64,000 nt of DNA from Pseudonocardia petroleophila (GTDB lineage: Bacteria > Actinomycetota > Actinomycetes > Mycobacteriales > Pseudonocardiaceae), in assembly GCF_014235185.1 (NCBI RefSeq), contig NZ_CP060131.1, positions 6,269,501 to 6,333,500 of the forward strand. Reading direction: 5' to 3'. Numbering within the stretch: the first letter of the stretch is position 1; each line of letters starts with the position of its first letter. Below the pieces are notes generated by a model, which saw only the letters and a list, made by a program, of their open reading frames with translations, ran no database searches and had not been told where the DNA came from. The translations under genes were made by a program, and so were the position numbers. Below are positions 39,443 to 47,514 of this stretch, piece by piece.

Positions 39443-40218
39443 CGTCGCCGCAGCAGGAGTCCTCGCGGCAGGAGATCGTCCGCGCGCCGGTCGTCGTGCC
39501 GTCGCTCTACGACGCCGAGGTCCGCCACGTCCGCCGCAAGGCCGTGCAGCGCAGCTTCGGGCACGCGGTCTACCTGTGGCTCGTCGACGTCGACGCCCTG
39601 CCCGAGCTGCCCCGCTGGCTGCGCCCGTTCGCCCGGTTCGAGGCGCGCGACCACCTCGGCGACCCCGACCGGACCATCCGCCAGAACCTCGACGCGTGGC
39701 TGGCCACCCAGGGCGTCGACCTGCGCGGCGGCCAGGTGCTCATGCTCGCCAACGCCCGGGTGCTCGGCTACGTGTTCAACCCGATCAGCGTGTACTGGTG
39801 CCACCGGCCCGACGGCGCGCTGGAGTGCGTCGTCGCGGAGGTCCACAACACCTACGGCGAGCGGCACTGCTACCTGCTGCGCACCGACGACGCCGGCCGC
39901 GCGGAGACCGGCAAGGACTTCTACGTCTCCCCGTTCCTCACCGTCGAGGGCACCTACCGGATGACGCTGCCGCTGCCCGGCGACCGCCTCGCCGTCACCG
40001 TCGCCCTGCGCCAGGACGACGCCACCGCCCTGACCGCCACCGTCGTCGGCACCCGCCGGCCCGCCACCCCCGCCGCGCTCGCCCGGATGCTCGTGCGGCG
40101 CCCGTTCATGACCCACCGCACGTCGGCGCTGATCCGCCGCCACGGCATCACGCTGTGGCTCAAGCGCCTGCCCGTCGTCCGTCGCCCGCAGCACGTACCC
40201 CAGGAAGGCGTCCAGTGA
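39439..40218 (+). CDS. DUF1365-family protein
   Basis: The 259-residue protein has the DUF1365 signatures VVVPSLYDAEVRHVR, RQNLDAWLATQGV, ARVLGYVFNPISVYWCHRPDG, VAEVHNTYGERHCYLL and KDFYVSPF, the last close to a beta-barrel core. The reaction is unknown. The family almost always lies between an amine-oxidase-like flavoprotein and a cyclopropane-synthase-family enzyme, as here, so it should act in the same lipid pathway. It is coupled to both neighbours by GTGA overlaps. No signal peptide is seen. Confidence 0.88.
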   Translation: MTSPQQESSRQEIVRAPVVVPSLYDAEVRHVRRKAVQRSFGHAVYLWLVDVDALPELPRWLRPFARFEARDHLGDPDRTIRQNLDAWLATQGVDLRGGQVLMLANARVLGYVFNPISVYWCHRPDGALECVVAEVHNTYGERHCYLLRTDDAGRAETGKDFYVSPFLTVEGTYRMTLPLPGDRLAVTVALRQDDATALTATVVGTRRPATPAALARMLVRRPFMTHRTSALIRRHGITLWLKRLPVVRRPQHVPQEGVQ

Positions 40219-41498
40219 CCACTGAACCCGTCAGCTCGGCGCCCGTCCGGCGCTCCAACAACCACCTCGTGCCCCGGCCGAACGAGGGCGTGTGGCCGGG
40301 CCTGGCCACGCCGCCGCGGGCACCGGGGAAGGCCCGGATCGCCGAGGCGCTGTTCCGGCGCGCGGTGAAGCCGCTGCCGGTGCGGGTGGTGTTCCCCGGC
40401 GGCGAGCGGATCGGCGCGGGCGGCCCCGACTCGCCCGTCATGCGGATCGTGCGGCCCGAGGCGTTCTTCCACCGGCTCGGCGCGAACTCGAAGATCGGGT
40501 TCGGCGAGGCGTACATGGTCGGCGACTGGACCACCACCGACCTGGCCGACCTCCTCACGCCGTTCGCCGCGAAGCTCTCCACCCTCATCCCGCCGACGCT
40601 GCAGCGGATCGGGCGGCGCTTCGCCGAGGCCCGGCAGCCGAGCGAGGAGGTGAACACGGTCGAGGGCTCGCGGGAGAACATCCAGCGCCACTACGACCTG
40701 TCCAACGACCTGTTCGCCACGTTCCTCGACGAGACGATGTCCTACTCCGCAGGCTGGTTCGCCGACGGCAGCGACGATCTCGTCCACGCCCAGGAGCGCA
40801 AGATCGACGGCATCCTGGACATGGCAGGCGTCGGCCCCGACAGCCACGTGCTGGAGATCGGCACCGGCTGGGGCGGGCTCGCCACCCGGGCCGCCCAGCG
40901 CGGCGCCCGCGTCACCACGCTCACCATCTCCGCCGAGCAGGCCAAGCTCGCCGAGGAGCGCCTGACGAAGGCCGGCGTCGCCGACCGCGTGCAGGTGCTG
41001 CTGCGCGACTACCGCGAGGCCCAGGGCAGCTACGACGCCGTCGTCAGCGTCGAGATGATCGAGGCCGTCGGCGTCGCCTACTGGCCGACGTACTTCGCCG
41101 CGCTCGACCGCCTGCTCAAGCCCGGCGGCAAGGTCGGCCTGCAGGCGATCACCATGCCGCACGACCGCCTGGTGGTGTCGCAGAACGACTACACGTGGAT
41201 CTCGAAGTACATCTTCCCCGGCGGCGTGATCCCCTCGGTCGACGCGATCGAGCAGAACCTGCGCGACCACACCGGCCTGCGCATCGCCGAGCGCCGCAGC
41301 CTCGGCCCCGACTACGCGCGCACGCTCGCCCACTGGCGCGAGACGTTCCTCGCCCGCTGGGAGACCGTCGCCGGCCTCGGCTTCGACGAGACGTTCCGCC
41401 GCATGTGGGAGTTCTACCTCGCCTACTGCGAGGCCGGGTTCCGCGTCGGCTACCTCGACGTCTACCAGCTCTCGCTGCAGCACCGCCGCTCCTACTGA
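40215..41498 (+). CDS. Cyclopropane-fatty-acyl-phospholipid synthase family protein (UfaA1-like)
   Basis: The 427-residue SAM methyltransferase has NIQRHYDLSNDLFATFLDETMSYSAGWF, SAM motif VLEIGTGWGGLATRAA, VEMIEAVG, the SKYIFPGGVIPS segment, and AYCEAGFRVGYLDVYQL with the Cys equivalent to the catalytic Cys354 of E. coli Cfa. The Cys139-equivalent is replaced (YSAGW), and the His266-equivalent is Gln (LQAIT), as I recall for UfaA1-type proteins. It may therefore make a product other than a simple cyclopropane. It acts on membrane phospholipid acyl chains. GTG 40215 overlaps the DUF1365 stop. Confidence 0.9.
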   Translation: MTTEPVSSAPVRRSNNHLVPRPNEGVWPGLATPPRAPGKARIAEALFRRAVKPLPVRVVFPGGERIGAGGPDSPVMRIVRPEAFFHRLGANSKIGFGEAYMVGDWTTTDLADLLTPFAAKLSTLIPPTLQRIGRRFAEARQPSEEVNTVEGSRENIQRHYDLSNDLFATFLDETMSYSAGWFADGSDDLVHAQERKIDGILDMAGVGPDSHVLEIGTGWGGLATRAAQRGARVTTLTISAEQAKLAEERLTKAGVADRVQVLLRDYREAQGSYDAVVSVEMIEAVGVAYWPTYFAALDRLLKPGGKVGLQAITMPHDRLVVSQNDYTWISKYIFPGGVIPSVDAIEQNLRDHTGLRIAERRSLGPDYARTLAHWRETFLARWETVAGLGFDETFRRMWEFYLAYCEAGFRVGYLDVYQLSLQHRRSY

Positions 41499-41514
41499 CT
41501 CCTGGAGACACACC

Positions 41515-42894
41515 GTGCCCACCCCCGTCGCCCCGCAGCTCGCCGGGCTCGTCGAGCGCCTCATCGGTGCGCCGCTGCCCATCCGCCTGCGGGCGTGGGA
41601 CGGCTCAGAGGCCGGTGCCCCCGACGGCCCGGTCGCGATCATCCGACACCGCCGGGCGCTGCGGCGCCTGCTCTGGAACCCCGGCGAGCTCGGGCTCGCG
41701 CGCGCGTTCGTCGCCGGTGAGCTCGACGTCGAGGGCGACGTCGCCGAGGGCCTGTCCCGGTTCTGGAAGCTCGCGCGCGCCCAGGACCTGGGCGCGCTGA
41801 GGCTCACCGCCGCCGACAAGGTCGACGCCGCGAAGCTCGCCGCGAAGCTGGGGATCCTCGGCCCGCGCCCGAAGCCCCCGGCGTCGGAGGCCCGGCTCGA
41901 CGGCGGGCTGCACACCCGCCGCCGCGACCGCGCCGCGATCGCGCACCACTACGACCTGTCCAACGACTTCTACGAGTTCCTCCTCGACCCGCAGATGGCC
42001 TACTCGTGCGGCTACTGGACGCAGGAGACGAGCGCGGGCTACGGGCTGCAGCAGGCCCAGACCGACAAGCTCGACCTCATCTGCCGCAAGCTCGGCCTGC
42101 AGCCGGGCATGCGCCTGCTCGACGTCGGCTGCGGGTGGGCGTCGCTGCTCGTCCACGCGGCGAAGCACTACGGCGTCACGGCCGTCGGGGTCACGCTGTC
42201 GGCCGAGCAGCGCGCGTTCGGGATGGCCAGGGTCGCGGCGCTCGGGCTGTCGGAGCAGATCGAGATCCGCCTGCAGGACTACCGCGAGATCCCCGACCAG
42301 CCCTTCGACGCGATCTCCTCCATCGAGATGGGCGAGCACGTCGGCCAGGACAACTACCCGGTCTACGCCGCGCAGCTGCACAAGCTGCTGCTCCCCCACG
42401 GTCGCCTGCTGCTGCAGCAGATGTCGCGCGGGGCGGCCGGGGCCAACACCGCGCCGGGCGGCGGGGCGTTCATGGAGTCCTACGTCGCACCCGACATGTA
42501 CATGCGCCCGCTCGGCGAGACGCTGAACTTCCTGGAGGCCGCCGGTCTCGAGGTCGTCGACGTCCACTCCCTGCGCGAGCACTACGTCTGGACCGTCCGC
42601 CCGTGGCTGGACACGCTGCAGGACAACAGGGCCGAGGCGGTCCGGCTCGTCGGCGAGGAGCAGTTCCGGGTCTGGCTGCTCTACCTCGCGGGCGCGGCGC
42701 TGGCGTTCGAGGAGAACCGGATGGGCGTGCACCAGATGCTCATGGTCCGCCCCGACGCCGACGGCCGGTCCGGGCTGCCGCGCGGGCGCACCTCCACGCT
42801 GGGCCGCGACCCGGAAATGGATCACGTCTCGGTGACGAACGGCAGCTCGGCCAACGGCTCGGCGCGCACGGCGCTGGTCGAACCGACACGATGA
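41515..42894 (+). CDS. Cyclopropane-synthase-family methyltransferase (TmsB/BfaB-like)
   Basis: The 459-residue protein has an N-terminal LPIRLRAWDGSEAG domain and GELGLARAFVAGELDVEGD, which I remember from mycobacterial Rv3720-type (BfaB/TmsB) enzymes. The SAM core follows: IAHHYDLSNDFYEFLLDPQMAYSCGYW, LLDVGCGWASLLVHAA, SSIEMGEHVG. It keeps YSC but has Ala where Cfa has the catalytic Cys354 (YLAGAALAFEENR). TmsB-type enzymes methylenate oleoyl chains on the way to 10-methyl fatty acids, but the partner reductase TmsA is not in the window. GTG 41515 lies 16 bases after the previous gene, with CTGGAGA before it. Confidence 0.88.
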   Translation: MPTPVAPQLAGLVERLIGAPLPIRLRAWDGSEAGAPDGPVAIIRHRRALRRLLWNPGELGLARAFVAGELDVEGDVAEGLSRFWKLARAQDLGALRLTAADKVDAAKLAAKLGILGPRPKPPASEARLDGGLHTRRRDRAAIAHHYDLSNDFYEFLLDPQMAYSCGYWTQETSAGYGLQQAQTDKLDLICRKLGLQPGMRLLDVGCGWASLLVHAAKHYGVTAVGVTLSAEQRAFGMARVAALGLSEQIEIRLQDYREIPDQPFDAISSIEMGEHVGQDNYPVYAAQLHKLLLPHGRLLLQQMSRGAAGANTAPGGGAFMESYVAPDMYMRPLGETLNFLEAAGLEVVDVHSLREHYVWTVRPWLDTLQDNRAEAVRLVGEEQFRVWLLYLAGAALAFEENRMGVHQMLMVRPDADGRSGLPRGRTSTLGRDPEMDHVSVTNGSSANGSARTALVEPTR

Positions 42895-42898
42895 CGGG

Positions 42899-43723
42899 AT
42901 GAGTGCCTATCCGTGGGGCGCGGCGCTGACGAACCTCTGGGTCAGCGCCGTCGTCGTGCTCGTCCTGTTCGCCGGTGCGCTGGTCGTCGCCCTGAAGGTC
43001 CGCGGCAACCGCCACGACGGCATCGACGTCGTGTGGGGAGCCGGGTTCGGGATCGTCGCGATCACCTCGCTGATCCTGTCCGTCGGCGACGGCGACCTGT
43101 GGCGCCAGCTGCTGATCACGGCGCTGACGTGCGTCTGGGGCTTCCGCCTCGCCTGGCACATCGAACGGCGCAACCGCGGCAAGGACGAGGACCCGCGCTA
43201 CGTCGAGATCATGGCGAAGGCGCAGGGCGACCCGGTCCTGCACATCGTCCGCGCGGTCTACGTGCCGCAGGCCGTGATCATGTGGGTCGTCTCGCTGCCG
43301 GTGCAGCTCGGCCAGTACGGCTACGCGGACGGCGCGCTGGCGATCACCGTGACGGTGCTGGGCGTGCTGTCCTGGGCGGTCGGGTTCTTCTTCGAGACCG
43401 TCGGCGACGCGCAGCTCGCCGCGTTCAAGGCCGACCCGGCCAACAAGGGCCAGGTCATGGACCAGGGCCTGTGGCGCTACACCCGGCACCCGAACTACTT
43501 CGGCGACGCCGCCGTCTGGTGGGGCCTCACGCTGCTCGCCCTGCACCACCCGGCCGGCCTGATCGGGCTCGTCAGCGCCGCGCTCATGACGTGGCTGCTG
43601 GCCAAGGGCACCGGCGCGAAGCTGCTGGAGTCGACGATCGGCAACCGCCGCCCCGGCTACGTCGAGTACGTGAAGCGGACGAGCGGGTTCATCCCGCTGC
43701 CGCCCAAGAAGACGGTCTCCTGA
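42899..43723 (+). CDS. DUF1295-family membrane protein
   Basis: The 274-residue protein has about six membrane helices and the C-terminal QGLWRYTRHPNYFGDAAVWWGL signature shared with steroid 5-alpha-reductase, sterol C14 reductase and isoprenylcysteine methyltransferase-type membrane enzymes. That motif binds NADPH or SAM in relatives. The gene closes the coupled lipid cluster (start five bases after the previous stop). A role as the reductase of a methylene-fatty-acyl intermediate is an attractive but untested idea. M. tuberculosis has a DUF1295 gene beside ufaA1 in the same order. Confidence 0.88.
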   Translation: MSAYPWGAALTNLWVSAVVVLVLFAGALVVALKVRGNRHDGIDVVWGAGFGIVAITSLILSVGDGDLWRQLLITALTCVWGFRLAWHIERRNRGKDEDPRYVEIMAKAQGDPVLHIVRAVYVPQAVIMWVVSLPVQLGQYGYADGALAITVTVLGVLSWAVGFFFETVGDAQLAAFKADPANKGQVMDQGLWRYTRHPNYFGDAAVWWGLTLLALHHPAGLIGLVSAALMTWLLAKGTGAKLLESTIGNRRPGYVEYVKRTSGFIPLPPKKTVS

Positions 43724-43782
43724 ACCGCCCGGACCGCTGCTGCGAAACTCCGGGCAACACCCCGAACCAGAGAGTGAGTGCC

Positions 43783-44250
43783 ATGAACCCCGGTGACCAG
43801 GTCAGCGACTTCGAGCTGAAGGACGAGACGGGCACCCCCCGCAAGCTGTCCGCCCTGCTGGAGAACGGCCCCGTGGTGCTGTTCTTCTACCCGATCGCCT
43901 CCAGCGGCGGCTGCACCCAGGAGGCCTGCCACTTCCGGGACCTGGCCGGCGAGTTCGCGGCGCTCGGGGCGCAGCCGGTGGGGATCAGCGGTGACAACGT
44001 CACCGCGCAGAGCACGTTCGCCACCGCCCACTCGCTGGGCTACCCGCTGCTGTCCGACGAGGGCAAGAAGGTGGCCAAGGAGCTCGGCGCGAAGCGCTCG
44101 TGGCTGCCCGGCGGCCTGGCGACCAAGCGCAAGACCTTCGTCATCGGCCAGGACCGCCGGATCATCGAGGTCATCGCCAGCGAGACCAAGTTCGACATGC
44201 ACGCCGACGACGCGCTCGCCGCGCTGAAGAAGCACAAGGCGTCTGCGTGA
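43783..44250 (+). CDS. bcp: Peroxiredoxin, Bcp/PrxQ type
   Basis: The 155-residue protein has the thioredoxin fold with peroxidatic Cys44 and resolving Cys49 (SGGCTQEACHF), the C-X4-C spacing of PrxQ/Bcp. The usual PxxxTxxC has Ser in place of Thr (P37-I-A-S-S-G-G-C44). It reduces hydrogen peroxide and lipid hydroperoxides with thioredoxin-like donors. It follows the lipid cluster after a 59-base gap that contains AGAGAGTGAGTG ahead of the ATG. The SRPBCC gene overlaps its stop. Protecting modified or unsaturated lipids would suit the location. Confidence 0.9.
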   Translation: MNPGDQVSDFELKDETGTPRKLSALLENGPVVLFFYPIASSGGCTQEACHFRDLAGEFAALGAQPVGISGDNVTAQSTFATAHSLGYPLLSDEGKKVAKELGAKRSWLPGGLATKRKTFVIGQDRRIIEVIASETKFDMHADDALAALKKHKASA

Positions 44251-44705
44251 GCTCCGACCACGCCGTGATCGACGGCCGGACGGTCACCGCCTCCACGGTG
44301 GTGGCCGCTCCGCCCGCCGAGGTGTTCGCCCTGCTCGCGAACCCGCACCGGCACCACGAGTTCGACGGCTCGGGCACCGTCCGCGGCGCCACCTCCGGCC
44401 CGGAGAGGCTCGCGCTGGGCGACCGGTTCGGCATGGACATGAAGATCAAGCTGCCGTACAAGATCACCAACCGGGTGGTGGAGTTCGAGCAGGACCGGCT
44501 CATCGGCTGGTGCCACCCCGCGAAGGCGATCTGGCGCTACGAGCTGGAGCCCGTCGACGGCGGCACCCGCATCACCGAGACGTTCGACTACGCCGGTTCG
44601 CCGGTCGCGAAGGGCATCGAGCTGTTCGGGATGCAGAAGGGCAACGCGAAGTCGATCCGCGACACCCTGCGCCGCCTCGTCACGATCTTCGGGTCGCCCG
44701 CCTAG
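44247..44705 (+). CDS. SRPBCC (START/Bet v1-like) protein
   Basis: The 152-residue protein has the helix-grip pattern: VTASTVVAAPPAEVFALLANPHRHHEFDGSGTV at the N-terminus, curved strands, and a long C-terminal helix (GNAKSIRDTLRRLVTIF). It belongs to the polyketide cyclase/dehydrase-like SRPBCC group that binds hydrophobic ligands. The function is unknown, and a lipid ligand is possible. GTG 44247 overlaps the peroxiredoxin stop by four bases. Its stop overlaps the convergent PNPOx gene by four bases. Confidence 0.82.
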   Translation: MSSDHAVIDGRTVTASTVVAAPPAEVFALLANPHRHHEFDGSGTVRGATSGPERLALGDRFGMDMKIKLPYKITNRVVEFEQDRLIGWCHPAKAIWRYELEPVDGGTRITETFDYAGSPVAKGIELFGMQKGNAKSIRDTLRRLVTIFGSPA

Positions 44706-45274
44706 CGCGAGGGCGCCGGGAGCCCCGGCAGGCCGTCGATGCTCGTCGCGTTGCGCGTGGCGTGGTAGGTGGCGATCCTGTCGGGGCCGCGGGTGTCGGA
44801 CCAGGCGTCGAGGATCCCCCGCTCCTCCACCAGCTCCATCCGCGGCACCGCGTAGCCGCACGCGTCGGACACGCGGCCCACGTCGACGGTGATCACCGCC
44901 CGGGTCTGGGGCCTGCGGCTCTCCCCCGCTCGCCCGAACGCCGCGAGCGCGTCGTCGAAGCCGGGGTCGGCCGCGAACAGCACGCGGCCGGTGCCGTGCA
45001 GCCGCACGATCCTGGGTCCGCCGTCGAACGCGCAGAACATCACGCAGATCCGGCCGTTCTCGCGCAGGTGCGCCACCGTCTCCACCCCGCTGCCGGTGAG
45101 GTCGAGGTAGGCGAACGTGCGGGCGTCGACGACCCGGAACGTGCCCTGCGTGCCCTTCGGTGACAGGTTGACCAGCCCGTCGCCGGACAGCGGGGCGGTG
45201 GCGACGAAGAACATCGGCTGGTGGGCGATCCACGCCGTCATCCGCTCGTCGATGTCGTCGTAGACCTTCGCCAT
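44702..45274 (-). CDS. Pyridoxamine 5'-phosphate oxidase-like flavin protein
   Basis: The 190-residue protein has the split-barrel pattern FFVATAPLSGDGLVNLSPKGTQGTFRVVDARTFAYLDLTGSGVETVAHLRENGRICVMFCAFDG, typical of FMN- or F420-binding PNPOx-like proteins. The C-terminal ACGYAVPRMELVEERGILDAW is a marker of one actinobacterial subgroup. True PdxH activity is unlikely because of the sequence type; a redox role is unknown. ATG 45274 is chosen; a GTG at 45283 would add three residues. It diverges from the alpha/beta hydrolase gene. Confidence 0.83.
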   Translation of the reverse strand: MAKVYDDIDERMTAWIAHQPMFFVATAPLSGDGLVNLSPKGTQGTFRVVDARTFAYLDLTGSGVETVAHLRENGRICVMFCAFDGGPRIVRLHGTGRVLFAADPGFDDALAAFGRAGESRRPQTRAVITVDVGRVSDACGYAVPRMELVEERGILDAWSDTRGPDRIATYHATRNATSIDGLPGLPAPSR

Positions 45275-45322
45275 GCGTTTCACGGTCGCATCCGCGGCCC
45301 CCGACCGTCCAGGATGTCGGGT

Positions 45323-46105
45323 GTGATCACGACCTTCGTCCTCGTCCACGGCGCCTTCTGCAGCGCGGCGGTCTGGTCGCCGCTGGTGCGCGAGCTGACG
45401 CTGCGGGGCCACCGCGCCCTCGCCGTCGACCTGCCGGGCCACGGCCCGACCGCCCGCGTCCCCGACGGCGGCAGCGCGCTGGCCGGCGTCGGGACCGCCG
45501 ACGACGTGGCCGCCGTGCGCGCGGTCGTCGAGCGGGCGGCGCGCAACGGGCCGGTGGCGCTGGTCGGCACGAGCCGCGGCGGGCTGACGGTCACCGCCAC
45601 GGCCAACGCGGTGCCCGATCTGCTCGCCCGCGCCGTCTACGTCTCCGCGTGGTGCTGCACGGCGCCGCGCGCGAGCTACGACGGCGTCGGGGAGAGCCTG
45701 CTCGACCCGCTCGTGGGCGGCCTGCTGGCCGCCGACCCGGTCGCGCTCGGGGCGCTGCGCGTCGCCTGGCCCACCTCCGGGGAGACCTTCGACGGGCTGC
45801 GGCGCGCCCTGCTCGCCGACGGCACCGCCGACGAGCTGCGTGGCTACCTCGCGTCGATGGACACCGACGAGTCGCTGCACATCGACGAGGAGGCGATCCG
45901 GCTGCGCGCCGGCGCCGCGGTGCCCCGCACCTACGTGCGGCTCACCGAGGACCGCGCCCTGCCGCTCGCGCTGCAGGACCGGTTCGTCGCCGACGCCGAC
46001 GCCGCGTTCCCCGACCACCCGTTCGACGTGCACGACCTGCGCAGCAGCCACGTCGGCTTCCAGCTGCGCCCGGACGGGCTGGCCGACCTGCTCACGGGAG
46101 CGTGA
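45323..46105 (+). CDS. Alpha/beta hydrolase (salicylate-esterase-like)
   Basis: The 260-residue protein starts MITTFVLVHGAFCSAAVWSPLVREL, the oxyanion region of the methyl-salicylate-esterase/hydroxynitrile-lyase-like group. It has the elbow VGTSRGGLTVT (Ser nucleophile), an Asp region at RLTEDRALP and a C-terminal His in LRSSHVGFQL. The substrate is unknown. GTG 45323 is seven bases after CAGGAT (45310-45315), which suggests a leaderless transcript. The 3' end overlaps the convergent map gene by 14 bases. Confidence 0.83.
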   Translation: MITTFVLVHGAFCSAAVWSPLVRELTLRGHRALAVDLPGHGPTARVPDGGSALAGVGTADDVAAVRAVVERAARNGPVALVGTSRGGLTVTATANAVPDLLARAVYVSAWCCTAPRASYDGVGESLLDPLVGGLLAADPVALGALRVAWPTSGETFDGLRRALLADGTADELRGYLASMDTDESLHIDEEAIRLRAGAAVPRTYVRLTEDRALPLALQDRFVADADAAFPDHPFDVHDLRSSHVGFQLRPDGLADLLTGA

Positions 46106-46949
46106 GGATCTCCGCCCCCTCGGCGGTGACCAGGACCGTGTGCTCGAACTGGGCGGTGCGGGAGCGGTCCTTGGTGACGACGGTCCAGCCGTCGGACCAG
46201 ATGTCGTAGTCGATCGAGCCGAGGGTGATCATGGGCTCGATCGTGAACGTCATGCCCTCCTCGAGGACGGTGTCGACGCTCGGCTCGTCGTAGTGCAGCA
46301 CCACCAGGCCGCTGTGGAAGCTGCGGCCGATGCCGTGGCCGGTGAAGTCGCGGACCACGCCGTAGCCGAAGCGCTTGGCGTAGGACTCGATGACGCGGCC
46401 GACGACGTTGAGCTCGCGGCCCGGGCGCACCGCCTTGATCGAGCGCATCATCGCCTCGCGGGTGCGCTCGACGAGCAGGCGGCTCTCCTCGTCGACCTCG
46501 CCGGCCAGGAACGTGGCGTTCGTGTCGCCATGGACGCCGCCGACGTAGCCGGTGACGTCGATGTTGACGATGTCGCCGTCCTGGATCACCGTCGTGTCCG
46601 GGATGCCGTGGCAGATCACCTCGTTGAGGCTGGTGCAGCAGGACTTCGGGAAGCCCTTGTAGCCCAGCGTCGACGGGTAGGCGTCGTGGTCGAGCAGGAA
46701 CTCGTGGACCACGGCGTCGACGTGGTCGGTGGTGACGCCCGGCGCCACCGCCGCCCCGCCCGCGGCGAGGGCCTGCGCGGCGATCCGCCCGGCGTGGCGC
46801 ATGAGCTCGACGGTCTCGGCGTCCTGCACCCACGGCTCGGTGCTGCGCGCCGGGGCCTTCTTGCCGACGTACTCCGGCCGCGGGATGTGCGCGGGGACGG
46901 GGCGGATCGGGGTGGGGGTGCCGGGGGTCAGCAGCGTGCGGGTGGACAT
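46092..46949 (-). CDS. map: Methionine aminopeptidase, type I
   Basis: The 285-residue metalloprotease has an N-terminal extension of about 40 residues (PRPEYVGKKAP), as in mycobacterial MapB, and the pita-bread fold with metal ligands in NIDVTGYVGGVHGDTNATF (two Asp), GHGIGRSFH (His), TIEPMI (Glu) and the terminal QFEHTVLV (Glu). It removes the initiator Met from nascent proteins. TACACT lies seven bases before the ATG, indicating a leaderless message. Its stop region overlaps the hydrolase gene by 14 bases. Confidence 0.96.
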   Translation of the reverse strand: MSTRTLLTPGTPTPIRPVPAHIPRPEYVGKKAPARSTEPWVQDAETVELMRHAGRIAAQALAAGGAAVAPGVTTDHVDAVVHEFLLDHDAYPSTLGYKGFPKSCCTSLNEVICHGIPDTTVIQDGDIVNIDVTGYVGGVHGDTNATFLAGEVDEESRLLVERTREAMMRSIKAVRPGRELNVVGRVIESYAKRFGYGVVRDFTGHGIGRSFHSGLVVLHYDEPSVDTVLEEGMTFTIEPMITLGSIDYDIWSDGWTVVTKDRSRTAQFEHTVLVTAEGAEILTLP

Positions 46950-46956
46950 GGCGTCC

Positions 46957-46962
46957 AGTGTA
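46957..46962 (-). promoter_or_regulatory. -10 element of leaderless map promoter
   Basis: TACACT on the minus strand lies seven bases before the map ATG (46949). It is just beyond the end of the DUF3054 gene, so map has its own start. Confidence 0.5.
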
Positions 46963-46983
46963 GGTCGGGTCGGCGCCCCTCGT

Positions 46984-47361
46984 TCAGGGCACGCGGTGGG
47001 CGGCCCGGCGGGCCACGACCAGCGACAACGCGCGCCAGCCCAGCAGCAGCACGGCGAGGGAGAGCGCCGTCACGACCGCGAAGCTCGGCGGCAGCGATCC
47101 GGTGAACCCGGCCCGCAGGGCCAGCCCGACGACGACGGCCCCGGCCAGCACCGCTCCCCCGGCCCGCAGCCCCGACGGGTCGGCGCGCACGACCGGCGTG
47201 GCCCACGCGGCCACGACCCCGGCGGCGAACGGCGCGAGCGTGACGAGCAGCCCCCACAGGTCGCCGGACTCGGCGTGGCTGAGCCGGCCGACGGCGGCGA
47301 ACACGACCACCGCCACCAGGTCGGCGGCGAGGGCGAGCGCGGGGATCCGGCTGCGCGGCAT
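46984..47361 (-). CDS. DUF3054-family membrane protein
   Basis: The 125-residue protein has four predicted membrane helices (ALALAADLVAVVVFAAVG, LLVTLAPFAAGVVAAWA, AVLAGAVVVGLAL, VVTALSLAVLLLGW) and the signatures GRLSHAE and LRAGFTGSLPPSFAVVT that I associate with DUF3054. Function is unknown. ATG 47361 is seven bases after TATCCT on the minus strand. A longer open frame upstream includes the tandem repeat at 47461-47514 and is not coding. Confidence 0.78.
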   Translation of the reverse strand: MPRSRIPALALAADLVAVVVFAAVGRLSHAESGDLWGLLVTLAPFAAGVVAAWATPVVRADPSGLRAGGAVLAGAVVVGLALRAGFTGSLPPSFAVVTALSLAVLLLGWRALSLVVARRAAHRVP

Positions 47362-47368
47362 GCGACCC

Positions 47369-47374
47369 AGGATA
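47369..47374 (-). promoter_or_regulatory. -10 element of leaderless DUF3054 promoter
   Basis: TATCCT on the minus strand, seven bases before the ATG at 47361. Confidence 0.5.
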
Positions 47375-47460
47375 GGACTCCGGGCCCGGGCGCGGTGACC
47401 GGTCGCCGAATGCCGGCCCGGGGCGGGCGCCGCAGGACGAGCCGGCGTACCGGATCGGCG

Positions 47461-47514
47461 AACTCGCCGGGTGGGGACGGCGGACTCGCCGGGTGGGGAC
47501 GGCAAACTCGCCGG
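47461..47514. repeat. 22-bp tandem repeat, about 2.5 copies
   Basis: Units at 47461-47482 and 47483-47504 differ at two bases and are followed by a 10-base partial copy (AACTCGCCGG). The array abuts the stop codon of the PBP lipoprotein gene. It has no clear dyad and no coding role. The rest of the 47362-47514 gap holds only the -10 of the next gene. Confidence 0.7.
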
